From positions 23,244,637-23,308,636 of the forward strand of contig NC_053146.1 of the NCBI RefSeq assembly GCF_016808335.1: a stretch of 64,000 nt of DNA, given 5' to 3'. Source of the stretch: Panicum virgatum (Eukaryota > Streptophyta > Magnoliopsida > Poales > Poaceae). How positions within the stretch are numbered: the stretch's first letter is position 1; every line of letters starts with the position of its first letter. Positions 45,272-57,054 of the stretch are shown here, piece after piece. The notes beneath the pieces are model-generated. The model searched no databases, had not been told where the DNA came from, and was given only the letters and a program-made list of their open reading frames with translations. The position numbers were made by a program, and so were the translations under genes.

Positions 45272-46676
45272 TCCTTTGCTTGTCCCGAGCAAAGTAGGAC
45301 AGATCAGGTTGTTGATCAGAAAATCACTTTGACTTGTACCTTACCTGTCATGTCTTAGTCTGAAGCAAAGGGATTCATCTATAAGCTTAAATAAGTCGGT
45401 TAGCATACCTTTGCTCAATTACCTTACTCCTTCATGGGGCTTTTTAGCTATCCCCTTGTCTTGGGCTGTTGAAAGTCAGAACGGTGCATAAAGTGATACT
45501 TACTTGTTCATAGATCCGCAATCCATCTGGAGATACTTTTTTTGAAAAAAATTTGAAAACATGGCAAAGCTCCCAGGATAACTCTCTCGAGGCACTCATC
45601 TTGTATTTCCTTACCAGGGCAGTATCTGCCTTTGATCTTCCCTACTACTGCAAGCCTTTATGGAGCTCAAGGTAGGATAAGAACAGGGCACACTTGTATC
45701 CTATTTATTGTAAAGTCAAAGAGAGGATCCATGGAGAAACAAGTCATGCAATCTCGATCAAAAGGTGCAAGTGTATGAGTGGATGGATGGATGGATGGAT
45801 ATGACTTACTCCTTGAGGTAATGGCTTTTCTCTCTCGAATCATCCCTACGTCTCTTTCTTTCTCCTTTTTTTTGAGACATGGCTACCCCTTTTTTTTGGG
45901 TTATGCTTCTTTGGCATGCCATCTTTTCTCTTTTTGGGGCAACCATAATCTGACTTTATTTTATTTCAGGTATGTTCTACGAGAGAGATCACCAAGACAT
46001 GGAGCACTTATGTGGAATGAATGGGTGGTGGTGCCAATTCCCAATATAGGAATGTAGCAATTGGATGGGAAGTGTACGTGCTTATGATCGAGAAAGCATG
46101 AAAAACATCTCTCTAGGGTCACACAATTTGACAAAACTCAATAGAATATCAAGCAGCATACGTGTAAAGGATTTTTCATGGAATATGACATATGGCTCTG
46201 GTAGGACTATGCATATCGCTGGGGAACTTGCCTCTTTTAGAATTTTTGAAAGCAACTCCAGACTTCAAGCATCACTAGAACAAGCTTTCACAACCTTATT
46301 TAGCATATCTGAACTCGCAGCAATTAGACTTGAATCAAGCATATGCAACCCATGGAACTTTCAGGTTTATTGACAAGATATTTGCATGACCAGTAGATTT
46401 AAACTCGAGAGAATTCTTATTTTCAAACTAGGCACAACAGACATGATAGAGCAAAGCAAAACTCATCCTTTCAACTTATCAAAAGGAGTTAAAACATTCT
46501 TACCGCGCATCATGAAAAAGGGAAATAAAGTAGTAAATTTTTATTTTGTTTTTGAAAGTTTTTATTAAATTTTATTGAAAGCAAATAAAGGGATACAGTT
46601 GACTTAGGGGATGGAACCTCCCCCAAGCTAGCTCTTGGTTTAGGGTCCAAAAAGCAGGATCTTTCTCCATACCTGA
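45272..46676 (-). other. RT3 3' non-coding region
   Basis: No RT, integrase or envelope-like frame can be read. Short T-rich tracts and a TGGA microsatellite (about 45,779-45,800) occur. The part at about 45,590-46,215 is homologous to 54,250-54,860 in the RT5 interior. A second short TTTATT-rich patch lies near 46,530-46,590. Confidence 0.6.
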
Positions 46677-48869
46677 TCAGGTTGAGGTCGTTTCGTCCGT
46701 ACCTGGAGAAGTAGTAGCGGTCGATGACGTTTTGTTCTTCTTGCGCCACACCTTCTTGGTCTTTTTTGGTGGCGTAGGCGGCGCAGGAACAGGATCCTCG
46801 GATGCAGGATAGACAATCTACAGATCTTCCCATACTGTGTTGGTGATGAAGTCAGGGATCTTCTGGTCATCTTTCATTGGCTCGGTTGGTGGAGTATGAA
46901 TTTCCCAATCCTCCCAAACTGGCTTGGAAGGGAGATGATAATCTTGATCATCCCAACCTGGCTCTACCCATAGCCCTTGTTTCTCACTATCCTCATGAAT
47001 CAGGAATACCTCCCTTTTGTCCTGGAACTTGAATTTCATGGTCTTTCTCATGATACAGAGGCTGATTCTTCCTGTCCCCACATCAATTCTGGCATTTGTA
47101 TCCTTGAGGAATGGTCGCCCAAGTATAAGAAGAACTCCAAGATCTCCTTCTATATCAAGGACTACAAAGTCCACTAATATGTAGGTATTCTTGACCTTTA
47201 CCATTAACCTTTCCACAACTCCTTCTGGATATCTTATCGTGGAATCCGCCAGCTGAACACACATAGTGGTAGGGAAAATTGATGGATGGCCTAGCTTCTC
47301 GAAAGTTACCTTGGGCATGATGTTGACGCTGGCTCCAAGGTCACAAAGGGCGTGATCAAATTCATAGTCAAAGATTGAGCAACTGATCACTGGGGTTCTG
47401 GGATCTTCTCTTATTATGGCTGCTAACTCGCCCCACGCACCTCTTCTTGGGCGTGTGAGCTTTTCTGCATAGCTGAGAGGTGTCCTGCTAAGTGACTCTT
47501 TCCACATAGCATTGATGACATTTACGCTCTCTAGAGTTGATTCAGGTTGCCCTGGAATCTTACCTAGTTCAGCAGCAGGTGTAACAGCAGCTAGTTGAGC
47601 CAATTGAGTTTCTAGCGCCTTATTGAAACTCAGCTGGTTCTTCATAGCCATGGAGAATCCGTCCATCTTGGCATGGATAGTCTCCATGAATTTGTCTATA
47701 ATGGCCAACTTCTTTTGAAGGGACTCATTGATCTTCGCTTGGCCGTACACAAGATCTCTCAAGGTAGGCTGGTTAGGACCGAAAGAATTCGAATTCCCAT
47801 TACCTCCTTGGTAGTATGGGCATGGTTGATTCCACCCCTGACCTCCTTGTGGACGAAACCCATTGCTGCTATTGAGGAATAGAGCTTCTTCTTGGGTTTC
47901 TGGACAATTATCGCCCTAATGTCCAACATTCCCGCAGACCTCGCATGTCATGCGAGTCTCCAAGGCTTGAAGTGTTTGCAATTGAGCCTTATCTTGGGAA
48001 TAATCCTCAAATTTCTTGAGGAGGAGATCAATCTTCATAGTGAGCATGTCGGCCTCCTTAACGGAGTGCATACCTCGCTGGCGCGGTTGGAGGCGATCAT
48101 CGCTCCAACCTTGGTTGGAAACCATCTTCTCGATCAATGATGTAGCTCTTTCAATGGTTAGCGAGAAGAAAGCACCACCCGCAGCGGCATCCACATGATC
48201 ACGGGATGACTGTGTCAACCCATTGTAGAAGTTCTGTAGAATGAGCCAATTATCCATTCCATGGTACGGACACACTAGAATGTACTCCTGAAGCCTCTCC
48301 CTAGCCTCTGGAATTAACTCATTTGACGCCTGCTGGAAGTTCGAAATCCGACCACGAAGAGCATTGGTTTTGTCCGTCGGGAAGAACTTCGAGAGGAACA
48401 CCTTGGCACATTTGTCCCAAGTATCCACAGCAGTCTTGTTAGCATAAAACTATTGCTTCGCTCTCCCCAAGAGAGAGAACGGAAATAGACGGAGGCGGAT
48501 AGAATCTTGCGATACACCCTTGATAACAAAAGTACTACAGAGCTCCAGGAACTGCTGGAGATGAGCGCTGGCATCCTCATTGGCCTTGCCATAGAATGGG
48601 CTAGCCTGCACCATCGTAATGAGACCCGTCTTGATCTCGAAATTTTCTCCTCCGGTGTTAACCTCGGGCCCGGTAGGGACCTGGTTAGCAGACGGAGCAG
48701 AGTAATCACGGAGTGTCTTCTGGGCCATAGCTCTAGGAGCTGACGATGATGCGATGACTGGATCGACTACCGAGAGTGATCTCTGAGGGGATATGAGACG
48801 AGCTCGCGTCCTCCTCAAAAGTGACACTGGATCGGAATGAAAGTTTTGCGACAGATCGAAACCGGTCAT
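46677..48869 (-). pseudogene. RT3 gag-protease (Athila type)
   Basis: One frame of 731 codons from ATG at 48,869 to a TGA at 46,677-46,679, broken by TAGs at 48,450-48,452, 47,916-47,918 and 46,818-46,820 and no frameshift. Gag has the Athila blocks L-R-D-Y-S-A-P, M-V-Q-A-S-P-F, L-R-L-F-P-F-S-L-L and F-F-P. A CCHC knuckle (C-E-V-C-G-N-V-G-H...C) contains the second stop. The protease motif is C-D-L-G-A-S-V-N-I-M-P (DLG in place of DSG/DTG) with L-L-I-L-G-R-P-F-L. A Pro/Lys-rich tail follows. No RT is encoded downstream. Confidence 0.88.
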
Positions 48870-48990
48870 ACACTACCCTGTTTTCATATCAACAAAGACA
48901 AGAAAACAAAGCCAAGTTAGCTTGTTTAGCAAGTGAATACCAATTTTGATTTTGTTCACAACTTTTATCTATATATTTCACTCTGTGCCT

Positions 48991-49008
48991 TCCCCGGCAA
49001 CAGCACCA
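48991..49008 (-). other. RT3 primer-binding site (tRNA-Asp type)
   Basis: The sense strand TGGTGCTGTTGCCGGGGA lies eight bases from the 5' LTR. It is two bases off the TGGCGCCGTTGCCGGGGA site known from Athila elements. Confidence 0.8.
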
Positions 49009-49016
49009 AAAATGTT

Positions 49017-50562
49017 TGTTGGCGCCTACCAACGTCACCACCGATGACGCCCGCAAACGCCAATTTGGGGTGGCAGTATTTCATGAACCACGAATAAATC
49101 TGCAAGCGCACGGAATACCACTGTAGCATTTTACACGGGAGTATACCGGGGTGTCATTTATATTTCCGCGGGGAAGGCGATGAGTGAGAGAATATATAGA
49201 TTAGTGGGTGAACTCTATCTAGATTGGATATTCTCATGCATAAACAGGGTTAAGATAATAACATGGTAGGAGGTAGTGTGACACACACAAACTACCCTCT
49301 CGGATAAATAAATAAAAGAAAAATAAAAGAAAGATAAAAGATGCTTTAGGCCGGGAGCAAGGTAAAAGTCAGAGCTTGAGTCAGCTGTACTAGGCTAGCT
49401 ATATCTACACTTTCTCATTGGTTAGTTCGTTAGAGATTAAACTACACAACAGGGAGATTGCTATCGAAGCGACAGGAGGAGCCCGTACACCCCGGCGACT
49501 TTATGTACCTCCTACCCCCCATACCGAACGTGGATGATTACTAAAAGGCTCGGACAGGGCTGTCACCACCTGCCAGCTACCTCTACAAACCGTGGGTATA
49601 GTTGACATCCAGCAATACTTAGCTAATCTAGACACCATGTGTACACTAGTAAGGGATACTCTAGTGTCCCGCGCGGAGCCCCCACCCTCCGGATGGACGA
49701 ACATCACACTAGAGCAATCATATGAATACTGAAGCAGTTGATAGAGTTCTAAGAACAAAAGACTAACCATCTCCAGTACAGGACGATCATACAATGCAAG
49801 CATAGAATGATAACGCAACCATGACAAGAAGCATATACTTGATAAATCAGAATATACTCCAAGCAGATATCGGTAACCATAGTCTAATTCTATTATAAAC
49901 AACTAAATATTAAAAGAGAGAGCTAGAGATGAACCCATACTAGACTCTCGAGCAACACCGACGACTCGATGATTCCTAGACTTCTCCTAAACTCCACTAA
50001 GCCTAAAGACTATGCATGGAATGCAAGAAAGGAGAGGTGAGTGGTGTGTGGGGTGTGTGTGTGTCATATTCTCCAACCCCCCCTTGTATTTATAGCAGGG
50101 AGCCACGGGGTGAAGCCAGCACAACCGACGTAGGGGACCAATGGGGAAGCGCCACGTGCCCTGGTTGAGGCGGTGGGGCCCACAGGCCAGGTCGGCCGAC
50201 CAGGTAGGTCGGTCGGCCTGCCCGGGCCACCAACCGCCCCCAACTTCTTCTAGTGGGCTGTCATGGGCCTCTTTGTCTGATCCACGCTGGGGTTGGCTTG
50301 TCTTGACTTGTTTGAATTGGGTTATTGCATCACTTTTGGTCCATCTGAGCCTGAATCGGTGCTCTGATAATTTCTGTGATTTTATGTCGGGCCAAAGTGT
50401 GCTTGTAACCTGCATATTAGCTTGAAAACACAACTTGCATATTCTAAAAGGTAAAGTGTGGTTTAGGGACTTTATTGGATAAGGATGCGTGTAAGAAATG
50501 CAAACTCTCATGATTTTCTAAACAAGTTGATGCTTGGAAATGATCGTTATTGAGCGTCAACA
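49017..50562 (-). repeat. RT3 right LTR (5' LTR), intact
   Basis: 1,546 bp from TGTTGGCGCC to GTCAACA. The sense-strand TATA box is at 50,087-50,095, with a GT microsatellite just 5' of it in plus coordinates. It is the unoccupied reference for the RT4 insertion. Confidence 0.93.
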
Positions 50563-50766
50563 CCGGCAACCATCAGTACCCGCCCTCAGGGTAAACCACG
50601 CACCCAGCATCAAGGTGAATCGCCTCATAGCAGAAACAGGATCAACAAAGTACTGCTATGCAAGTGCTTTATCCACCCAAAGAGCTCTCACATGATCTTC
50701 CAGTGTGACTCACTCTGCAAGGCACTTGGGACACCTCTCCTGAAGGAGACCCAACCAATAATCTAG

Positions 50767-52419
50767 TCGACCTTTGCATCGACTAGTTCTACCTCGAATT
50801 TAGTCAACCATCATATCGACTAAGTTTTTTCTTCGAATAAAGTTTTATTCAGTCATGTAAACTATTGCTCATGTCCAACGAGCAAGGGGTAGGTCTTAAG
50901 AGTCAGAGTCTGTCATTTTACAGCTATCGTAATCTCGACAAATCCAAATAAAGTTGATTCCTCATATATCGACTACTTGGCTCTCGCTCACACAACCAAT
51001 ACCCCATCTCGAAAGTTTTGCTCAGCTTTAAAGCAGCTATCGAGTAGTTTTATGGTTCATACTCGAGTGCTTTTTGGGCATTTATGTCTTGGGCAACCCG
51101 ACGGGGTTCGTACCTAACAGTTCTGTCCTAAAAGACACTCTAGTCCTCCGGAAGGACAACCTACTTGCCCTGCTCGAGTAGGTTTTAGATACTCTTTCGG
51201 CACCTTCATCTTGGGCAACCCGACGGGGTTAGTACCTAACTGACTTGCCCTAAGAGTTACTCCAGTCCTTGGTTAAAAGGACACCTTACTCGCCTTGCTC
51301 GAGTAAGTTTTGGATATCCCTTTGACATTTATGTCTTGGGGCAACCCGACGGGGTTCATACCTAACAATTCTGTCTTACGGATTACTCCAGTCCTAGGTT
51401 AAAAGGACACCTTACTCGCCTTGCTCGAGTAAGTTTTGGATATCCCTTCGACATTTACATCTTGGGCAACCCGACGGGATTCGTACCTAACAGTTCTGTC
51501 TTACGGAATACTCAAGTTCTTGGTTAAAATGACACCTTACTTGCCTTGCTCGAGTAAGGTTTGGATATCCCTTCGACATTTACGTCTTGGGCAACCCGAC
51601 GGGGTTCGTACCTAACAGTTCTGTCTTACGGATTACTCCAGTCCTTGGTTAAAGGACACCCTACTCGCTGGCTCGAGTAGGTCTTGTATACTCTTTCGGC
51701 ACCTTCGTCTTGGACAATCCGACGGAGTTAGTACCTAACAGACTTGCCTTAGAGTTACTCCAGCCCTCAAGTAGGACACCTTACTCGCCCTGCTCGAGTA
51801 AGTTTATGATGTTTCTATAATATTCACGTCTTGGTTAACTCGACGGAGTTCAATCCTAACAGTCCTATTCTAGAAATCAATCTAGTCCATTAATGGGACA
51901 TACTACTCGATACGATCGTGTAGTTTGGATATTCTCACAAACAGTTGCATACTATCTGGGTAACCAAATAAGATCTATCCTAACTAGTCAACTACGTAAA
52001 TCCTTCAAGGAGTACAAATGAGTTCTTGATACTCTAAAATAAGTCGACACAAGTTTCCCGCTTGCTTAGTTTACTATGGGAATCTCCGATACATAATCTT
52101 TTTGCCTCGGGTACTTGACGGGTACTACCCGCTTGCTTGAGGAACAAAAGGAACTCCTGTCTTCCCTCAGCACTCTAAGTAGTTGTTGAGAGCTGCCTGT
52201 CTTCTTATCTATCGAGAAACTTCTTAAAACTCCTAAATACTCAATAAGAGTTCTTCCCCCATTTGGACAACAAAGTCCGCATTAGCTGCGTGCTAATTGA
52301 AAAGTTGCCTCCAAAAAAGGAAATCTACTCTAAGCTACGGCTTCTTTCACCTACTAAGTGCTATTCCCACTTGGTTAATCCCGAGGGATTCAATCCTAAC
52401 CGGTTAGCACCACGGATTC
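50767..52419 (+). other. RT2 3' region, non-coding
   Basis: It begins right after the gag stop. No frames of note. Short repeats of a CGACTA/TCGACT phrase at 50,765-50,985 precede the larger tandem array. RT5's LTR ends it at 52,419. Confidence 0.6.
51070..51860 (+). repeat. ~125-bp tandem repeats in the RT2 3' region
   Basis: About seven units, each with TCTTGGGCAACCCGACGGGG, a TACCTAAC phrase, a CCAGTCCTTGG phrase and CTCGAGTAAG. Successive copies lie about 120-130 bp apart from about 51,088. The middle units are most alike and the last two are degraded. Tandem repeats in the 3' untranslated region are a known trait of Tat-type elements. Confidence 0.88.
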
Positions 52420-53894
52420 TGTTGACGCAAAAATCAACACACTAGAATCTGAGGGCAAGTGTTCACCAAGCACGGAAAGTAGACCAAGCGTGCCAGTTAA
52501 TCTGACCCGTTAATTGACAAGGAGACAGAGTAAACGTTAAATTCGAGGGTGTATCAGTTGGAGTTCCGATTATCCCTCAGATAGGCGTATCGGCAAGATT
52601 TACCGATACAATACACGACAAAAGAATATTTAAATACAAGCGTGTAATAAACGAGTGCGTCGGCAGGATCAGCCGATGCACTAGACGACAAAACCGGCTT
52701 TGAGTAGCCGATTATGCGTGTGTAACAAAATCTAAGCTACGAATGTGTAACTCAGATAATGTAAACTAAAAACAGATCTAAACCGGCTCCTGAGATAACA
52801 AAAGTGTTACTGCAAAATTTAAAGCCGATCTAGTATGTTTTTAGGTGTGATAATGGCCAAAAAACGTAGGAAAACCTACAAATCTAACCGATATCGATAA
52901 TTGGTGAGTAAATCTAGACGAGACGACAGTGATACGCCCGGAAGCCAAACCTGGATAAACTCGATAACTTTTGAATAGATCTGAACGAAGCCACAGCGAT
53001 GCGCCCGGAAGCTAAAGCTCAGATTTATTCGGTAAACGAAAACTTACCAGCAGATCAAGTCGCTCGAATGTGATGTGTCCTTGATCAACTCGAAAGAACT
53101 CACCGAAAAGAAAAGAAAAGCGACACAGTCGCCGAAAAGTAAATTGCACTTAAAAAATAGAGTTTGTTTGTTGATCGTGTGATAAAAATTACAATAGCCG
53201 TCACCCCTTTATATTTACAAGGGCGGCTTGGATCTCACGCAGGAAACTTACCTAAACCAACCAAGATTTGACTACTTAATTAATATCTAAATAAAAGAAA
53301 ATATTAAAATACATGTACTCCAATTTTCTTTTCGTGGAATCCTTACTAGTTAAGCTTCCTCCGGCCGAAGAAAGATTAATTCCACGCTGGACTTTGCCTT
53401 CCTTAATTTAATTCTCTCTGCTCCCGAGATGGCTCGGCCTCTCCACATGCAATTTCTTTATTCCGAACCCCTTCTTGTCCCGTATGTCATTCCACGCATG
53501 CATGCTCCTTAATTGTCAAAATCAGCCACAATTCTTTCTTTAATTGCTATGCATGCATTTTAGAGACGTCACTTTGCAACACGCATGCATGTTCGCCGAT
53601 GCTCGCAAACCTTCTGGAAAGGTGCCAACGGCCACACGTCCACATGCACGCTTGATCCTTCCTGTTGCCCATGGTCCTTGCAAGCAAGCCCCCCGTTAGT
53701 CTTTGCTTGAACTTCATATACTTGCATGTAAGCTCTTGCTAGTTTCTTCGACAACAACCTTTGATCATCAGCTTTCACATTGACATAAACAGCCGATTGT
53801 TTTCATAATTCCATTACAGATTGTTTTCATAATTCCATTACTGATTGTTTTCATAATTCCATTACATCGGATTTACCAAAATCCAGTGTCAACA
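52420..53894 (-). repeat. RT5 left LTR (3' LTR of an RT1-like element)
   Basis: It starts TGTTGACGC and ends CAGTGTCAACA. It is about 1,475 bp and alignable with the RT1 LTR at both ends and in blocks between (for example TGAATAGATCTGAACGAAGC), but longer and diverged. It ends with a 24-bp unit in three tandem copies (about 53,795-53,866). The GGCCCCCCAG tract next to it shows that the element body lies to the right and reads on the minus strand. The presumed TSD partner of GATTC (52,415-52,419) is outside the window. Confidence 0.8.
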
Positions 53895-56800
53895 CAGGCC
53901 CCCCAGTTTCGGAGTATGAAGTCTTCATGCTTCGAAACTTTGTGATTCCAATGCCTCAATCTGTATGATCACTTTAGGAACTTGAGACTTCGGCCTTTCT
54001 AATGTTGCCCTTTCATAGCCGATGTCTTTCTTCAAGTCTCACCAGAATTTAACTGACAGATGAAGACTATAGCGAATTGGAGACCGTGATGAGCTTTTCT
54101 GGTAACCTTTTTTATAGCCGATGATCCTCTTCATGATATGCATCACAATTTTAAAGCCAACTTGAGGAATCAAGTCAACTCCACTCCTCCTGCTAAATAA
54201 CTTGGGTTTTTTGAAAGATTTTTAAATCAGAATAAAACTTTGCTCCTCAAATGACTCTCTCAGATCGCTCAATGTATATGATCCCTCACCAAAACGTTGG
54301 ATCGCATCTTTTCTCCCTATTTCTAATAAGGCCTTTTGTGGAGCTTAGAGTAGGGAACGAAAAGAAGCATACATGTTTCACATATATTGCAAAGTCAAAA
54401 ACCGGACCCAATAAAGAAAACAGGTCATACAATCAGATCAAGATGTACATGTGTGTGGAATTTTTTGGGATAGAACTCGCACCCCTTTCTGCATGACTCT
54501 TATCTTTATTTTAAGATACGGGCTATCTTTCTTTTTTTTCTTTTTTCTTTTTCCCATGCTTCTGGGCACGAATATTTTTTCCCTCTGCTTTTTCTTTTGC
54601 ATAGCCCATATTCTTCTTGCAATATGAAGAGTCATGTCAAAGTGGAGTATTTTTTCGTGGATGGAAGGCATGTTTTTACGTAACTTCCAGTGTAGAAGTT
54701 ATCATGAATATATATGGAGTGTATGTGATCTTGATCTCAAAAGCATAAAACGAATCTCACAAGGGTCGCAAACAATTTGACAATGCTCAATACAAAACAA
54801 GCAGTATATGTGTGAGGTTTTCAAAGATATTAACATATGGCTCATGTCATTGAGGAGCTAAGTCATTTTTATTTTTTCGCAAAATAAAATTCCCAAGTAT
54901 TTTTGCAGTAAGAAATAAGATTTCGTTGATCATACCAGTATTGGCAGTGGGCGGCAGCATCATAGTCCTATGGCTTTCAGTCCTTGCTGTTCAATATTGG
55001 CTGATCATCATCTTCACTGTAACAAGACCATCGGCTGACCATCTGATCCTGGTACTCCCGTGAGCTCATACATACGTGATGCATATTTCTCCTCGTGCGG
55101 CACCGTTTGGATGTCCACCAATATGTGCTTCCGTGACCTCATCATGTGTGAGAGAGTCACTGCTAGCCGATTCTTTGTATGATCGGCTCTCCTGAAAGAG
55201 TCTGAACCGGCTAATCTCGGCATTAGCTCTAGTACAATTAAACTAAACTGTCATCTTATTTCTGCCGTCGACCCTGCCGATCATCATCGATGAAATACTC
55301 TGGACCCAATGACGAGAGAGCTATATATTGGCGAGCCGTCCGCCAATGTTGAGATTGTGCCAGCATAGAACATTTATCGGCCGCCAGGTCTTCACAGTAG
55401 CAAAGATTCTATATAGCCGATATCTTCTTGCTAGCTTCCCGATCACCTCTAGGTAGTCCACATGTGCGTACATGGATGGCCATATGAATCTTCTTGTATG
55501 CATGCTGGAGGATGGAGTTCTCCTTGCTTGCATGTTGAGCGTGGCCATCAGTGTGTAAGGTTCGCACAACGGCATGACACCAATGTAGTCACATCACATT
55601 GCTTCCAGCCGATGGCATCATCATCTTCTTGGTAACCTGCAATGGTGGCGTCATCGACCTCGGTAACAGCACCATCTTGTTGTCCAGCCCAGCATCCTTC
55701 TCTTACGGCAACTTGCAGCGTCGTTGATTGCCGTGTGCAAATATTCAGGACAAACCGACAGCCGATGAGCCATTTCAAATTCCTGCATCTTCAGGGTAGG
55801 CTCAAATTGGCAGCTGACTTCCTGATTGGCTATCCGATACATACAAAAGAAGAAATAGCCGATAGAGATATTCGGTATGCGGTCGTATGCTTATCTTATT
55901 CATGGCCTTGGCCCTTCTGATCAACTAGAACACACGCTTATGGGATTTGTATTAGCTTCTTCCTTCTAGTATTCCCATCGGCTTACCCGAGCAGCAGCAA
56001 AGACGTTCGATCGGCTCCTCCTGATAGGCCGATACCTAGGCTTTTTCCTTTCAGGCAACTAATTGTGGCCCACGTATTTGTATGCGGCCGACAGCAGCAA
56101 GTCTGCCCAGATAACTTCGAGAAATCATCAGCCGATTAAGAATGTGTTGGCTTCTCTTATCGCTGATGAAGAATTACATGCCTCTGAATTCTCTTAAAGT
56201 TCCATTAGCCAAGCCTTTTCCATATTGTGCGAACTATCGGCTAGCATGTTTAATTCCATCGGCTGATTGGCCCTTGCGCCGGGTGGAAAGAACCAAATGG
56301 TGCTGATAAGCCCATGTTGGCTTGTTGCTGGCCGAAAGGATCCACTCGGCCTTGGCTGATCGACTTGCATGTATAGGAGGATTTATGCTTGCCGATTGAT
56401 CACAGCTGCAATTCATATTGGAAAAAGTACCTTCACATTTGAAACTGAGTATCTGAACGCATCGGTCAAGAAGTAGTTAGAGGCGCATGAGCTGGCCTCC
56501 AACACGAGCGGTGCGCCGATATGTCGCCTCGCCGATGCGTGGTCTCGCCGATGCCGATCTGCACCATGCATTTATACACTGCGCCGATCCCAGCGTGATG
56601 GTGCCGATGAGCTGACGCGCAGTGTTGTGGTCCGTGATCACAGTTTCCGTGAGCATGCTCGCCGTGTCTGCGCCGACGTATACTTCTTCATAGAACTTGT
56701 GCCGATTATTGTTATATTCATCGGCCTCGCACCGTATCCAGATCATGCATACTGAGATGAGATCCCTCGAGCACACGTTGAGTTGCTTGATAATTAATCT

Positions 56801-56960
56801 GCAGATAGCCGAATTCTCTATCGGCCTTGTAATGCTCCGATCAGTTCATCACTTCTAAATTGAGTGCCGATGCTGCCCCTGGGATATGCGTTCAGAACTG
56901 GCTACCCAGAGTCATGGACATCGGCTTCTTTCTTTGCTATCTATCAGCTATGAGTTTTCT

Positions 56961-57054
56961 GCATGGGACGAGCCGATAAGAGCAGATACCATATATAGCA
57001 TAATATTGCATGGGACGAGCCGATAAGAGCAGATACCATATATAGCATAATATT
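56961..57054. repeat. 47-bp perfect tandem duplication
   Basis: Units 56,961-57,007 and 57,008-57,054 both begin GCATGGGACGAGCCGATAAG, with no differences seen. This indicates a recent slippage or unequal exchange. Confidence 0.95.

Larger units (their letters stand above)
30337..50562 (-). mobile_element. RT3: non-autonomous Athila-type Ty3/gypsy retrotransposon
   Basis: LTRs of ~1.53-1.55 kb start TGTTGGCGCC and end GAGCGTCAACA. They are flanked by TSD CCGGC at 30,332-30,336 and 50,563-50,567. The gag-PR frame, a tRNA-Asp-like primer site beside the right LTR and a polypurine tract beside the left LTR all set the minus orientation. RT, RNase H and integrase are missing: the interior (45,257-49,016) has only gag-PR and a long non-coding 3' region. 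The left LTR is split by RT4. Confidence 0.93.
28491..50766 (+). pseudogene. RT2 gag, interrupted by RT3
   Basis: The ATG at 28,491 starts a first part to 28,940. One frameshift lies near 28,941-28,985. The frame 28,985-30,336 then contains one TAA (29,921-29,923). It holds an acidic central region and a conserved block V-I-N-V-G-C-D-M-R-N-I-I-I-S-R-R-K typical of Tat-lineage gag. At 30,336 RT3 enters between the first and second thirds of an Ala codon. Removing RT3 and one CCGGC restores the frame, which runs from 50,568 to a TAG at 50,764-50,766. The restored tail has a zinc-finger-like C-x-C-x-I-H-x4-H-x3-Q-C pattern. Nothing resembling protease follows the stop. Confidence 0.8.
28028..52419 (+). 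mobile_element. RT2: gag-only Tat-type retrotransposon, split by RT3
   Basis: The left LTR (28,028-28,444), primer site and gag read on the plus strand. RT3 (30,337-50,562) lies inside gag. Past RT3, gag finishes at 50,766, and non-coding DNA with ~125-bp tandem repeats follows up to the RT5 LTR at 52,420. No protease, RT or integrase is present, and the right LTR is not in the window (it may lie beyond RT5, or be lost). The end coordinate is therefore only where RT2 sequence stops being recognisable. Confidence 0.7.

Noticed and set aside
51070..51860. Possible CRISPR-like regular repeats
   Set aside because: The units are ~125 bp tandem copies without unique spacers, in a plant retrotransposon.
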